Counted from the stretch's first letter, positions 1 through 9,145 are shown. The stretch: DNA of 64,000 nucleotides from Aquimarina algicola (GCF_006443095.1 NZ_VFWZ01000004.1:450-64449), one strand, 5' to 3'. Notes: a model not told the origin generated them from the sequence alone. Program-made: numbers and translations.

Positions 1-381
1 TCTTACTTTATACTAAATTCAATCTCAATACTATATAAAAGAAAAAAGAGTGCGGGCGCACTCTTTCTCTTCACACAAATCATCTTAATTTAGGGGCTTA
101 CTCTAAAATCAAAACTCACTTTTATTAAAATCTTTCATCTTGGGGGAAATGAAATATCTAACTCATAATCACAGTGTAAAGATACTATAAGTTTTCAATT
201 AAACAAATAAAATTTGCGCTTTATCCTTAAAAAAATGACATTTATCATTAAAATTAACATTTATTCTTACAAAATTCCTACAAATTCTATTTTTCTAATT
301 CTAAAATCATTAAACATTTTTATGTACATTGTGACAATAAAATGAATATTATCAATATAGCTATCAAAACTAATTTTAAAG
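1..381. other. Non-coding left edge upstream of the sigma operon
   Basis: No convincing gene is visible here on either strand. The stretch is very AT-rich. It holds one clear hairpin near its left end, annotated separately, and otherwise the leader of the sigma-factor operon. A TAAAATTTG stretch near 207-215 resembles a Bacteroidota -7 element with one extra base, but it is too far upstream and too imperfect to call. Confidence 0.5.
45..66. terminator. Intrinsic terminator-like hairpin
   Basis: AAAGAGTGC (45-53) pairs perfectly with GCACTCTTT (58-66) around a GGGC loop. Read on the minus strand, the stem is followed by a T-rich run; on the plus strand it is followed by CTCTTCAC. It could therefore end a gene outside the window in either direction, with the T-run slightly favouring transcription leftwards. 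Confidence 0.6.
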
Positions 382-930
382 TTGGATACGAAAGAAGAAA
401 AAGAATTAGTTATAGCATTACAATCAGGGAAAGATTCAAATGCGGCCTTTAGTAAACTTATAAACTTATATAAACAACGTTTATACTGGCACATTAGAAA
501 TATGGTAAAGAATCATGAAGATACAGATGATATACTTCAAAACGTTTTTATCAAAGTACATCGTAATATCAAAAACTTTAAGGGAGATAGTAAGTTATAT
601 TCATGGCTATATCGTATTGCTACTAATGAATCAATCACCTTTTTGAATCAAAAAGCAAAAAAATTTAATATTAGCTATGAAGAGTTGAGCATCAAATTAG
701 TACAAAACCTTAAAGCAGATATCTATTATGAAGGAGATGAGATGCAATTAAAATTTCAAAAAGCTATTGCTTCTCTTCCTCAAAAACAGCAACAAGTATT
801 TAATATGAAGTATTTTCAAGAAATGAAATATAAGGACATGTCTGAAATATTAGATACAAGTGAGGGAGCATTAAAAGCATCTTATCATATTGCAACAAAA
901 AAAATAGAAGATTTTTTAAAGAATAATTAA
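382..930 (+). CDS. ECF-type RNA polymerase sigma factor
   Basis: This is a 182-residue sigma-70 family protein of extracytoplasmic-function type, expected to direct RNA polymerase to a stress or envelope regulon. Region 2 spans about residues 20-90 and includes the NHEDTDDILQNVFIKV core-binding segment and the YSWLYRIATNES segment. Region 4 spans about 130-180 and includes LPQKQQQVFNMKYFQEMKY followed by the DNA-reading helix around EGALKASYH. The start is TTG at 382: an in-frame TAG lies at 358, and the next in-frame ATG is at residue 41, inside region 2, so an ATG start would destroy the fold. The gene heads a three-gene operon, with 34 bases to the next gene. Family assignment is firm; the regulon is unknown. 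Confidence 0.9.
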   Translation: MDTKEEKELVIALQSGKDSNAAFSKLINLYKQRLYWHIRNMVKNHEDTDDILQNVFIKVHRNIKNFKGDSKLYSWLYRIATNESITFLNQKAKKFNISYEELSIKLVQNLKADIYYEGDEMQLKFQKAIASLPQKQQQVFNMKYFQEMKYKDMSEILDTSEGALKASYHIATKKIEDFLKNN

Positions 931-964
931 ACCTTTTATTCTATATAAAGTCTAAAAAGTAATA

Positions 965-1495
965 ATGGAAAAGAATAATAACCATAAGAGCGGTTTTAAA
1001 GTACCTAAAGACTATTTTGAAAGCTTTGAACATCGACTTTCAGAAAACACGGACTTTGTTATATCCACAAAACAGTCTTCATCAGAAAAACAATCTGAGA
1101 GCGGATTTGTTATTCCTGATAATTACTTGAATTCTCTTACAGAAGAGATATTAAATACTTCTAACACCGAAAAACCCAAAAATAAAGTTATACCACTTTA
1201 TAACAACCGTAAATTATTGATGGCAATAAGTGTTGCTGCAACTATTGCAATTATTTTTACGACTACTTTTCTCAAAAAAGATACTCTAACTATTGATGAT
1301 ATTGAGATTGCAGATATCTACACTTATTTTGATGAAGGTAATATAGATATGAGTAATTCTGAAATGATAGCTTTATTGGCAGAAGATATGGACAATACAG
1401 AATTATTTGATGAAGATATAATAATAAATGATGAATCATTACTAGAGTATATTTCTGAAGAAGATTTACAGGACGAAATTATATTCGAAGAATAA
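965..1495 (+). CDS. Membrane-anchored acidic protein, putative anti-sigma partner
   Basis: This 176-residue protein has one probable membrane helix at about residues 81-101 (KLLMAISVAATIAIIFTTTF), a cytoplasmic N-terminal half and a strongly acidic C-terminal tail. The N-terminal half carries the same short motif twice: SGFKVPKDYFESFEHRL near residue 9 and SGFVIPDNYLNSLTEEIL near residue 46 (pattern GFxxPxxYxxS). It lies directly between an ECF sigma gene and a small periplasmic helical protein, the place normally taken by an anti-sigma factor. I see no zinc-binding HxxxCxxC motif, so it is not a classical ZAS anti-sigma factor. The anti-sigma role is inferred from position and topology only. 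Confidence 0.6.
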   Translation: MEKNNNHKSGFKVPKDYFESFEHRLSENTDFVISTKQSSSEKQSESGFVIPDNYLNSLTEEILNTSNTEKPKNKVIPLYNNRKLLMAISVAATIAIIFTTTFLKKDTLTIDDIEIADIYTYFDEGNIDMSNSEMIALLAEDMDNTELFDEDIIINDESLLEYISEEDLQDEIIFEE

Positions 1496-1505
1496 AAATA
1501 AACAC

Positions 1506-1949
1506 ATGAAAAAAATATTATTACTTATTTGTTTTCTTTTATATATAAATGTTAATGCGCAAAGCAGCTCTAAAGAAAGAATTAGAGCATTTAGAGTTGC
1601 ACATATTACAGAAAGTTTAGACTTATCAAGTAAAAAAGCACAAGAATTCTGGCCTGTTTATAATGAATATGAAGAAAAAGTATCAAAACTTAAAAGTCGT
1701 GAGCGTAAACTCATTAGAGCACTAAGAAAACCAAAAGATAATTCTGATGAATTAACTGAAAAAGATGCTGAAGGATATTTACGAAAATACTTAGAAGCAG
1801 AAGAACAAAGAGTCGAGGCTCGTAAAAAATTAATTACTGATCTTCGAAAAATAATGTCAAACAAAAAAATTCTAAAACTTATAAAAGCCGAAGCAGATTT
1901 TAACAAGAAAATTTTAGATAAAATACGTGAACAAAGAAGGAGAGATTAA
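1506..1949 (+). CDS. Small periplasmic helical protein, putative sensor of the ECF sigma system
   Basis: The protein has 147 residues. A signal peptide (about residues 1-19, ending NVNAQ) is followed by a highly charged, almost entirely helical domain rich in Lys, Arg and Glu. Lone motifs such as AHITESLDLSSKKAQEFWPVYNEY recall the Spy/CpxP/CnrX type of periplasmic helical proteins, which sense envelope or metal stress. It begins 10 bases after the membrane partner and ends the operon, so the order sigma, membrane protein, periplasmic helical protein resembles cnrHYX-type systems. What it senses is not visible. It converges with the gene at 1979-3043, with only 29 bases between them. Confidence 0.65.
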   Translation: MKKILLLICFLLYINVNAQSSSKERIRAFRVAHITESLDLSSKKAQEFWPVYNEYEEKVSKLKSRERKLIRALRKPKDNSDELTEKDAEGYLRKYLEAEEQRVEARKKLITDLRKIMSNKKILKLIKAEADFNKKILDKIREQRRRD

Positions 1950-1978
1950 TATCAGCCATCATTTATTATAAAGAAAGA

Positions 1979-3043
1979 TCAATTAAAAACTAATTTTGCA
2001 ATTTTCCCTTTACCTGCTGCAATAGCAGTATTATTAGTAATAAAACGTAATGTATAAAAACTTTCGTCGCTAATTTTTTTCCAGGAAGTCCCACTATCAT
2101 TAGATAAAGAAATACCCGTAAACCCAACTACTACCATAGATTTGCCATTGGTATTGGGTACATATTGCACACAACTTTTATATCCGGGGCCGGTACCATC
2201 AGAAACTAATTCCCAGTTTCTTCCTCCATCATTTGTAATTGCCTTATTTACTTTGTTATGATTAGGATTAGTATAATCGCCACCATATACAACTCCTTTA
2301 TTTTTGTCATAAAAGTCTACCGAATATATACCGGTAGTTTGTGTCTCACTAATAATTGGTGTATCGTAAACATCCCATGTTTTTCCTCTATCTGGAGAAT
2401 AAAATACTCTAGATTTTTTTCCTCCTGAGACAATCCATGTCTTGTCGTCTATTATTTTTATGTTTGTATTACTGGCAGCAAAAGCTGCTTCTCCTTCAAA
2501 AGTTTTAGGTAGATATTTACAAGGTATTTTATTCCATGTTTCTCCTCCATTTCTCGTTACAATTATAGATAAGCAACCATCTGTAGGGTCTCCCATAGCT
2601 ATACCTTCTTTCTCATTCCAAAATAGCATTGCATCATAAAATACTTTTTCATGAATCTCTGTATACACTATTTTTTCTTCCAAAGTTTTTAAATCTACCT
2701 TCCTTAATCTGGCAGGAGAACCGACACCTAAAGTAAAAAATGAATTCCCTGCAAAACCTACTGATCGTTGTTCTGAAACCCAATTCTCTTCTTCTGACAG
2801 TATATTTTCCCTTTCAAAACCAATAATGTTCTTTTCATTGGTGTTCAAATTTATAAACCCATATCCTTTATCATACCCAAACCCTAAAAGAGTATCATTA
2901 TAAATATCAATAGCTCTAACACGAATAGAGTCTTCATGTATAATCGTTACACTTACTCTAGAAAAGTCTTGATTCTTTGTGCTTTTATCAGATCCATAGA
3001 ATAAACTCACCAGAAACAACAATAAAATAGTAAATACTCGCAT
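1979..3043 (-). CDS. Secreted BNR/Asp-box beta-propeller protein
   Basis: This 354-residue protein starts with a signal peptide (MRVFTILLLFLVSLFYG). It then shows a propeller with several Asp-box motifs: TRNGGETWNKI, SPDRGKTWDVY, TNDGGRNWEL and SNDSGTSWKKI. Such S/TxDxGxTW turns mark sialidase, YCF48 and sortilin type propellers. Related Bacteroidota proteins are often named oxidoreductases or photosystem stability-like proteins, but no redox motif is visible. The likely location is periplasm or outer surface. It reads away from the methyltransferase gene at 3120, and a promoter-like element sits just upstream on its strand. The fold is well supported; the function is unknown. Confidence 0.75.
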   Translation of the reverse strand: MRVFTILLLFLVSLFYGSDKSTKNQDFSRVSVTIIHEDSIRVRAIDIYNDTLLGFGYDKGYGFINLNTNEKNIIGFERENILSEEENWVSEQRSVGFAGNSFFTLGVGSPARLRKVDLKTLEEKIVYTEIHEKVFYDAMLFWNEKEGIAMGDPTDGCLSIIVTRNGGETWNKIPCKYLPKTFEGEAAFAASNTNIKIIDDKTWIVSGGKKSRVFYSPDRGKTWDVYDTPIISETQTTGIYSVDFYDKNKGVVYGGDYTNPNHNKVNKAITNDGGRNWELVSDGTGPGYKSCVQYVPNTNGKSMVVVGFTGISLSNDSGTSWKKISDESFYTLRFITNNTAIAAGKGKIAKLVFN

Positions 3044-3059
3044 CCTTAATAATTATATT

Positions 3060-3067
3060 CAAATATA
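3060..3067 (-). promoter_or_regulatory. Bacteroidota -7 promoter element (TATATTTG) for the propeller gene
   Basis: On the minus strand the sequence reads TATATTTG, an exact TAnnTTTG match, 16 bases upstream of the start codon at 3043. A TTTG at 3086-3083 could be the -33 element, with a short spacing of 15. It is paired back to back with the plus-strand element at 3091-3098. Confidence 0.55.
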
Positions 3068-3090
3068 ACTGTATTTGTGTAACAAAGAAC

Positions 3091-3098
3091 TAACTTTG
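3091..3098 (+). promoter_or_regulatory. Bacteroidota -7 promoter element (TAACTTTG) for the RNA methyltransferase gene
   Basis: TAACTTTG matches TAnnTTTG exactly and ends 21 bases before the ATG at 3120. This favours that ATG over the in-frame TTG at 3075, which would lie upstream of the expected transcript start. A TTTG at 3074-3077 is a possible -33 element but sits closer than usual. Confidence 0.6.
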
Positions 3099-3119
3099 CA
3101 GACCTTAAAAAATAATACA

Positions 3120-4334
3120 ATGCGTTTACATAGAAATCTTGTTTTTGCAGTTATAGATGGATTATATGAAATTTTTAATGAAGAAGGCTATGCCGATAAA
3201 GTAGTTCAAAAATTACTGAAACGAGATAAACGATGGGGATCTAGAGATCGCAGTTTTATTGCAGAAACTGTATACGAAATAGTGCGGTGGAAAAGATTAT
3301 ACGCAGAAATAGCAGAAGTAAAAGAACCATACTCCAGAGAAAACTTGTGGCGTATCTTTGCCGTTTGGGCGACCTTAAGAGGTATTTCTTTACCTGACTG
3401 GAAACAAATTGTCCCCACTCCTACTCGACGAATCAAAGGACGTTTTGATGAACTTAACAAAATCCGAAAGTTTAGAGAATCCATCCCGGATTGGTTAGAC
3501 GAATTAGGAGAGCAAGAATTGAAAAAAAATTGGGATAAAGAAATCAATGCTTTAAATCAGCAAGCTCCAGTTATACTGCGGACCAATACACTAAAAATTT
3601 CAAGAAACAAATTAAGAAGCGTTTTAGAAGACGAACATATTGATACAGAATTTATAAAAGGCTACCCCAATGCTTTACAATTAACAGAAAGAGCTAATGT
3701 ATTTAGTACACAAGCTTTTAAGGACGGATTATTTGAAGTTCAAGATGCCTCTTCGCAACTAGTAGCAGACTTCTTAGATGTGCAACCCGGACAACGAGTT
3801 ATAGATACCTGTGCCGGAGCCGGTGGAAAAACATTACATCTATCTGCAATCCTACAAAATAAAGGGCAAATCATTGCTATGGATATCTACGCCAATAAAC
3901 TCAAAGAGTTAAAAAGAAGAGCTCGTAGAGCCGGAGCGCATAACATAGAACCTAGAGTAATCGAAAGCACAAAAGATATCAAAAAACTTTATGCAAAAGC
4001 AGATCGTGTGCTTATTGATGCTCCATGCAGTGGTCTGGGAGTACTAAGTAGAAATCCTGATGCAAAATGGAAATTACAGCCAGAGTTCATACATAATATT
4101 AAACAAACACAAGCTGAAATACTTGAACGTTATTCTAAAATGGTGAAACCGGGAGGAAAATTGGTGTATGCTACTTGTTCAATTCTACCGTCAGAAAATC
4201 AAGATCAAGTAAATACATTTTTGTCTAAAGAAATAGGACAAGACTTTACCTTTATTAAAGACAAAAAAATATTATCACATCAATCAGGATATGATGGATT
4301 TTATATGGCATTACTAGAGAGAAAAACGAACTAA
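3120..4334 (+). CDS. RsmB/NOP-family rRNA (cytosine-C5) methyltransferase
   Basis: The protein has 404 residues from the chosen ATG. It is an S-adenosylmethionine-dependent RNA cytosine C5 methyltransferase, most likely acting on 16S rRNA. The SAM-binding loop reads DTCAGAGGKTLHLS. The two family cysteines lie in motif IV (DAPCSGLGVL) and motif VI (YATCSILPSENQ). The N-terminal half is an all-helical RsmB-like region and carries MRLHRNLVFAVIDGLYEI. A longer frame reaches a TTG at 3075, but the promoter element at 3091-3098 and the better start codon support ATG 3120. It is a single-gene unit followed by a 114-base gap. Exact target specificity cannot be told from sequence. Confidence 0.88.
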   Translation: MRLHRNLVFAVIDGLYEIFNEEGYADKVVQKLLKRDKRWGSRDRSFIAETVYEIVRWKRLYAEIAEVKEPYSRENLWRIFAVWATLRGISLPDWKQIVPTPTRRIKGRFDELNKIRKFRESIPDWLDELGEQELKKNWDKEINALNQQAPVILRTNTLKISRNKLRSVLEDEHIDTEFIKGYPNALQLTERANVFSTQAFKDGLFEVQDASSQLVADFLDVQPGQRVIDTCAGAGGKTLHLSAILQNKGQIIAMDIYANKLKELKRRARRAGAHNIEPRVIESTKDIKKLYAKADRVLIDAPCSGLGVLSRNPDAKWKLQPEFIHNIKQTQAEILERYSKMVKPGGKLVYATCSILPSENQDQVNTFLSKEIGQDFTFIKDKKILSHQSGYDGFYMALLERKTN

Positions 4335-4448
4335 ATACTACTCTTTTTTATTGTACATGAATTTCACTGAAAACAGGGATTCTACAATCCTACAATGTCA
4401 TCATATTTGCTATAAAATTAATATTTTCAATTCAAATACTAATAACCT

Positions 4449-4742
4449 ATGAAATTACTTAACCCTCAAATGGTAATATGGTTAGTGATACAATTACTTT
4501 TGGTAATATTTACAATATCTGCTACAAATGAAGAAGGTATAATACTTTTTTGGATGACACTTCCTTTTCTAATATTAAATTGCATTGGTGTTATTATCAT
4601 TATACTCGGGAAACCCAAAATAGGAAGTACAATATTCTTAATAGGTAGCGTCCTTTTTGTTCCAATTGGTCTCATAGGAGTTTTTGGAGCCAGAAAAATT
4701 TTAAATCAAATCAAAGAAGAAAAATTCATCAACACACTTTAA
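4449..4742 (+). CDS. Small membrane protein, unknown function
   Basis: This 97-residue protein consists almost wholly of three probable membrane helices (about residues 8-26, 33-53 and 58-80) with a short charged C-terminal tail (RKILNQIKEEKF). I do not recognise a family. The next gene begins 2 bases after its stop, so the two are almost certainly co-transcribed and probably translationally coupled. Confidence 0.6.
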   Translation: MKLLNPQMVIWLVIQLLLVIFTISATNEEGIILFWMTLPFLILNCIGVIIIILGKPKIGSTIFLIGSVLFVPIGLIGVFGARKILNQIKEEKFINTL

Positions 4743-4744
4743 GT

Positions 4745-5185
4745 ATGGAATCAATAAAAGAATTGTCATTAAGTAAAAAGGTAGCAAATCAACCTTTTAT
4801 TACAGCCGGAATCATCGCTGCTATTGGTATTATTTTATTTATCTTGACTGGAAGAATTACATTTTTCGGAATTGGAGCTCTATTGGTAATCATTGGGATA
4901 TTAAATCAAAACTTAAAAGTTGTAAAAATATTCCCCAAATATATAGAAGTGAAATTAGGGGTAATAGCTTCAAAAAAATTTATACGATACGATCAAATCA
5001 CACAATTTAATGCAACCAAAAAAACACTGGAAATACAGTATAATACAGAGCAAAATAAATCTAAAAAAGTAAAAATAGCTGTTAGAGCATTAGAAAATGA
5101 AGATATTCTAGCATTAGACAATATCTTGCAAGAAAACACAGATCTAGGAGTTTCAAATAGCCTTATACAAAAAATAGTAAACTAA
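4745..5185 (+). CDS. Membrane protein with a PH-like cytoplasmic domain, unknown function
   Basis: The protein has 146 residues. Two closely spaced membrane helices (about 18-36 and 40-54) are followed by a soluble beta-rich part containing IEVKLGVIASKKFIRYDQIT, which resembles the bacterial PH domain found in small membrane proteins. It follows the 97-residue membrane protein after 2 bases, so the pair may form a complex. No catalytic motif is seen. Function is unknown; the PH-like fold is an inference. Confidence 0.55.
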   Translation: MESIKELSLSKKVANQPFITAGIIAAIGIILFILTGRITFFGIGALLVIIGILNQNLKVVKIFPKYIEVKLGVIASKKFIRYDQITQFNATKKTLEIQYNTEQNKSKKVKIAVRALENEDILALDNILQENTDLGVSNSLIQKIVN

Positions 5186-5290
5186 AGCATTCACTGCTTA
5201 TATTATAGTTACCTATCATTATGTTCAAAAATTAGTGAATAACTCGAGCATTCAATCTTTTTTTTATGCAATTCTTTACATAGAAAATAG

Positions 5291-5298
5291 TAAATTTG
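5291..5298 (+). promoter_or_regulatory. Bacteroidota -7 promoter element (TAAATTTG) for purL
   Basis: TAAATTTG is an exact TAnnTTTG match ending 33 bases before the ATG at 5332. It rules against the in-frame TTG at 5296, which is part of this promoter element itself. No clear TTG -33 box is seen at the usual spacing. Confidence 0.6.
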
Positions 5299-5331
5299 CT
5301 GCTTGTTCAACACAACACAATTATCCAAAAA

Positions 5332-8300
5332 ATGATTCTTTTCTTCGGAAACCAAAGCAAGAACATATTTGCTGTTCAAACTAATCAAGATTTATCACAA
5401 GAAAACATTAAAAAACTTATCTGGTTATTTGGCAACCAACCTCAACTATCTACGGCGTCTATCGACGCTTTTTTTGTTGGTCCCCGAGCCGCTATGATAA
5501 CCCCTTGGAGTACCAATGCAGTCGAAATAACCCAAAACATGGGTATCGATGGTATTATAAGAATAGAAGAATTTAAAGCAGTTTCAAAAGATTTTATTGA
5601 TTTTGACCCTATGCTTTCTCAAAAATATAATGTTCTTAATCAAAAGATATATACTATAGATATCACCCCAGAATCTATTCTGGAGATTGAAGATATTGCC
5701 TCGTATAATGAAAGTGAAGGACTTGCATTAAGTAATGAAGAAATTGAGTATCTAGAAGGAGTTAGCAAAAAAATAGGCAGGAAACTTACTGATTCTGAAG
5801 TTTTTGGTTTTTCGCAAGTAAACTCAGAACACTGTCGCCATAAAATCTTCAACGGAACTTTTGTGATTGATGGAGAAGAACAACCTAGCTCACTTTTTAA
5901 ATTAATCAAGAAAACTTCTGAAACAAATCCTAATGATATTGTATCTGCCTACAAAGACAATGTAGCTTTTATAAAAGGACCAAAAGTCACGCAGTTTGCT
6001 CCAAAAACAGCTGACAAACCTGATTTTTATGAAGAAAAAGAGTTTGAAAGTGTACTTTCTTTAAAAGCCGAAACACATAATTTTCCAACAACGGTAGAAC
6101 CTTTTAATGGAGCCGCTACCGGATCAGGAGGAGAAATTAGAGACCGTCTCGCCGGGGGAAAAGGATCTTTACCTCTCGCAGGTACTGCTGTGTACATGAC
6201 TTCTTATTCTCGATTAGAAGAAAATCGACCTTGGGAAAAAGCGATGACTGAAAGAGATTGGCTATATCAAACTCCCATTGATATTTTGATTAAAGCATCC
6301 AATGGAGCTTCAGATTTTGGAAACAAATTTGGACAACCTCTTATTACAGGTTCGATACTTACATTTGAGCATGAAGAAGAAGCTAGAAAACTTGGTTTTG
6401 ATAAAGTAATCATGCAAGCCGGTGGGATTGGATATGCAAAAAATGATCAAGCTATAAAAGCAAACCCCAAGACCGGAGACAAAATTGTAATTCTGGGTGG
6501 AGAAAATTATAGAATCGGTATGGGAGGTGCAGCTGTATCTTCTGCCGACACTGGAGAATTCAGTAGTGGTATCGAGCTAAACGCAGTACAGCGCTCTAAT
6601 CCTGAAATGCAAAAACGTGCCGCTAATGCCATACGCGGAATGGTAGAAAGTGAAGAAAATACTATTGTTTCTATACATGATCATGGCGCAGGAGGACACC
6701 TTAATTGCCTTTCAGAATTAGTAGAAGAAACTGGAGGTAAAATTGATCTTGATCAATTACCCGTAGGAGATCCAACATTATCAGCAAAAGAAATCATTGG
6801 TAACGAATCTCAGGAACGTATGGGATTAGTGATCAGTCAAGAAAATATCAATACTCTAGAGCGCATTGCTGAGAGAGAACGTTCTCCTATGTATCAGGTA
6901 GGAGACGTCACAGGAGATCAACGCTTCTCATTTCAATCTAAAACCAAAGGGGATGCACCTATGGATTTAGCTTTAGAAGATATGTTTGGTAGTTCTCCAA
7001 AAACAATTATGAATGATCAAACAGTATCCAGAAATTATAACGATATTACTTATTCAATTGATAATTTTAAAGAATACTTACAACAAGTTTTACAACTTGA
7101 AGCGGTAGCCTGTAAAGATTGGTTGACAAACAAAGTAGATCGTTGTGTAGGAGGCCGTGTAGCAAAACAACAATGTGCTGGGCCTTTGCAATTACCCTTG
7201 AATAACTGTGGGGTCATGGCGCTTGATTATAAAAGTACCGAGGGTATTGCAACAAGTATTGGTCACTCCCCTATTTCGGGATTAATCGACCCAGAAGCAG
7301 GAAGTAAAAACGCTATCGCCGAAGCATTAACCAATATCATTTGGGCTCCTTTAAAGGATGGATTACAATCCGTTTCTTTATCAGCTAACTGGATGTGGCC
7401 TTGTAAAAATGAAGGAGAAGATGCTCGCTTATATAAAGCGGTAAAAGCAATTTCTGATTTTGCAATTGATTTAGGGATCAATGTTCCTACAGGTAAAGAC
7501 TCTTTATCGATGAAACAAAAATATCCTAACGATGAAGTTATTGCTCCCGGAACTGTGATTATTTCTGCAGCAGCAAATTGTAATGATATTAATAAAGTTG
7601 TAGAACCTGTATTACAAAAAAATGGAGGAGATATTTATTATATCAATTTATCTAATGATCAGCATAAACTAGGAGGATCATCTTTTGCGCAAATTAATAA
7701 TAAAATAGGAGCCGAAGCTCCGACCATACATAACTCCAATAATTTCAAAAAAGTTTTTAATGTTATTCAGCAATTAATACAAGATAATAAAATTGTTGCC
7801 GGTCATGATGTTGCATCAGGAGGCTTAATCACTACCCTATTAGAGTTATGTTTTGCTGATATAAATACCACAGCTACTTTAAACCTGACAAATATTAAAG
7901 AATCAGATTCGATTAAATTATTATTTGCAGAAAATTCCGGAATTGTTTTTCAAAGTGCCTTAAACGCTAATATTGAAACAATTCTTGAAGAGCATAATAT
8001 TTCTTTCTTTAACATAGGAAAAGCTAAAGAAGGAGAAACATTAAAGATAACAAACGGAGATGATGCGTTTGATTTGAATATTGATGAGCTAAGAAATACT
8101 TGGTACAAAACATCTTTCTTGTTAGATCAAAAACAAACAGCGAATAATCTTGCAAAGGATCGATTTGAGAATTTTTCTAAGCAACCCCTTACATACGATT
8201 TCCCTTTACATTTTATGGGAAGAAAACCTTTATTAAGTCCTAACACTCAGAGACCAAAAGCTGCAATTATCAGAGAAAAGGGTAGTAATTCTGAGCGTGA

Positions 8301-9012
8301 AATGGCAAATGCCATGTATCTGGCCGGATTTGATGTAAAAGATGTTCATATGACTGATTTGATTTCTGGTAGAGAAACACTAGAAGACATTCAGTTTATA
8401 GGAGCCGTTGGTGGATTTTCAAATAGTGACGTACTTGGTTCTGCAAAAGGATGGGCAGGAGCCTTTTTATATAATCAAAAAGCAAACGAAGCTTTAAATA
8501 ACTTTTTTAAACGAGAAGATACTTTATCCGTAGGAATCTGCAATGGTTGTCAACTTTTTATGGAACTGGAAATTATTAATCCAGACCATGAAACTCACGG
8601 CAAACTCATTCATAACGAATCTAATAAACATGAAAGTGCCTTTACTTCAGTGACAATACAAGAGAATAATTCTATAATGCTATCTTCTCTTGCGGGAAGT
8701 ACACTCGGAGTATGGATTTCTCATGGAGAAGGAAAGTTTAACCTCCCTCTTTCTGAAGATCAATATCATATTGTCGCAAAGTATGGATATAATGAATATC
8801 CAGCCAACCCGAATGGATCTGATTACAATACAGCAATGATGAGTGATAAAACCGGGCGACATCTGGTAATGATGCCACACATCGAACGTTCTATTTTTAC
8901 CTGGAACTGGGCTTATTACCCAAAAGGAAGACATGATGAAGTTTCTCCCTGGATTGAAGCTTTTGTAAATGCAAGAAAATGGATTGAAAATGTTAATACT
9001 GATAAATTTTGA
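5332..9012 (+). CDS. purL: Phosphoribosylformylglycinamidine synthase, single-chain PurL
   Basis: This is the large single-chain FGAM synthase (1226 residues from ATG 5332), which converts FGAR, glutamine and ATP to FGAM in de novo purine synthesis. In order it has a PurS-like N-terminal part, a linker with FSQVNSEHCRHKIF, two AIRS-type halves (first with KAETHNFPTTVEPF and GAATGSGGEIRD; second with GRVAKQQCAGPLQL) and a C-terminal glutaminase with the nucleophile Cys in GICNGCQLFMEL plus SHGEGKF. The length is close to that of the E. coli type. The start was set by the promoter element at 5291-5298. It appears to be a single-gene unit ending in a strong terminator. Confidence 0.96.
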   Translation: MILFFGNQSKNIFAVQTNQDLSQENIKKLIWLFGNQPQLSTASIDAFFVGPRAAMITPWSTNAVEITQNMGIDGIIRIEEFKAVSKDFIDFDPMLSQKYNVLNQKIYTIDITPESILEIEDIASYNESEGLALSNEEIEYLEGVSKKIGRKLTDSEVFGFSQVNSEHCRHKIFNGTFVIDGEEQPSSLFKLIKKTSETNPNDIVSAYKDNVAFIKGPKVTQFAPKTADKPDFYEEKEFESVLSLKAETHNFPTTVEPFNGAATGSGGEIRDRLAGGKGSLPLAGTAVYMTSYSRLEENRPWEKAMTERDWLYQTPIDILIKASNGASDFGNKFGQPLITGSILTFEHEEEARKLGFDKVIMQAGGIGYAKNDQAIKANPKTGDKIVILGGENYRIGMGGAAVSSADTGEFSSGIELNAVQRSNPEMQKRAANAIRGMVESEENTIVSIHDHGAGGHLNCLSELVEETGGKIDLDQLPVGDPTLSAKEIIGNESQERMGLVISQENINTLERIAERERSPMYQVGDVTGDQRFSFQSKTKGDAPMDLALEDMFGSSPKTIMNDQTVSRNYNDITYSIDNFKEYLQQVLQLEAVACKDWLTNKVDRCVGGRVAKQQCAGPLQLPLNNCGVMALDYKSTEGIATSIGHSPISGLIDPEAGSKNAIAEALTNIIWAPLKDGLQSVSLSANWMWPCKNEGEDARLYKAVKAISDFAIDLGINVPTGKDSLSMKQKYPNDEVIAPGTVIISAAANCNDINKVVEPVLQKNGGDIYYINLSNDQHKLGGSSFAQINNKIGAEAPTIHNSNNFKKVFNVIQQLIQDNKIVAGHDVASGGLITTLLELCFADINTTATLNLTNIKESDSIKLLFAENSGIVFQSALNANIETILEEHNISFFNIGKAKEGETLKITNGDDAFDLNIDELRNTWYKTSFLLDQKQTANNLAKDRFENFSKQPLTYDFPLHFMGRKPLLSPNTQRPKAAIIREKGSNSEREMANAMYLAGFDVKDVHMTDLISGRETLEDIQFIGAVGGFSNSDVLGSAKGWAGAFLYNQKANEALNNFFKREDTLSVGICNGCQLFMELEIINPDHETHGKLIHNESNKHESAFTSVTIQENNSIMLSSLAGSTLGVWISHGEGKFNLPLSEDQYHIVAKYGYNEYPANPNGSDYNTAMMSDKTGRHLVMMPHIERSIFTWNWAYYPKGRHDEVSPWIEAFVNARKWIENVNTDKF

Positions 9013-9054
9013 GTGTCTATAAGTAAAATATGTTAACAAAACCGATAAAATACT

Positions 9055-9085
9055 AAGGAGTTGTCAAATTACAGCTCCTTTTTTT
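9055..9085 (+). terminator. Intrinsic terminator of purL
   Basis: AAGGAGTTGT (9055-9064) pairs with ACAGCTCCTT (9071-9080) through one G-U, around a CAAATT loop, and is followed by seven consecutive T residues. This is a textbook Rho-independent terminator, 43 bases after the purL stop. Confidence 0.85.
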
Positions 9086-9096
9086 ATATATTAGGG

Positions 9097-9125
9097 TTGC
9101 GTATTGTAAGATTTTTTATAATTTG
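9097..9125 (+). promoter_or_regulatory. Probable promoter of the acyl-CoA ligase gene
   Basis: A TTG at 9097-9099 is followed after 17 bases by TATAATTTG (9117-9125), close to TAnnTTTG with one extra base. The palindrome at 9130-9145 begins 5 bases downstream, so it would cover the expected transcription start. Confidence 0.45.
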
Positions 9126-9129
9126 CGAA

Positions 9130-9145
9130 ACTATGCACGCATAGT
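9130..9145. promoter_or_regulatory. Palindromic operator-like site before the acyl-CoA ligase gene
   Basis: ACTATGC-AC-GCATAGT is a perfect 7-bp inverted repeat with a 2-base centre. Its 14-base core, CTATGCACGCATAG, matches the palindrome TTATGCATGCATAA upstream of the marR gene at 11 of 14 positions, with the same length and centre. Its position just after the -7 element suits a repressor site. The likely binder is the MarR protein encoded at 11159-11614 (inference). Confidence 0.65.

Noticed and set aside
3075-3119. TTG start giving a 15-residue longer RNA methyltransferase
   Set aside because: It lies upstream of the TAACTTTG promoter element, whereas the ATG at 3120 has a fitting leader.
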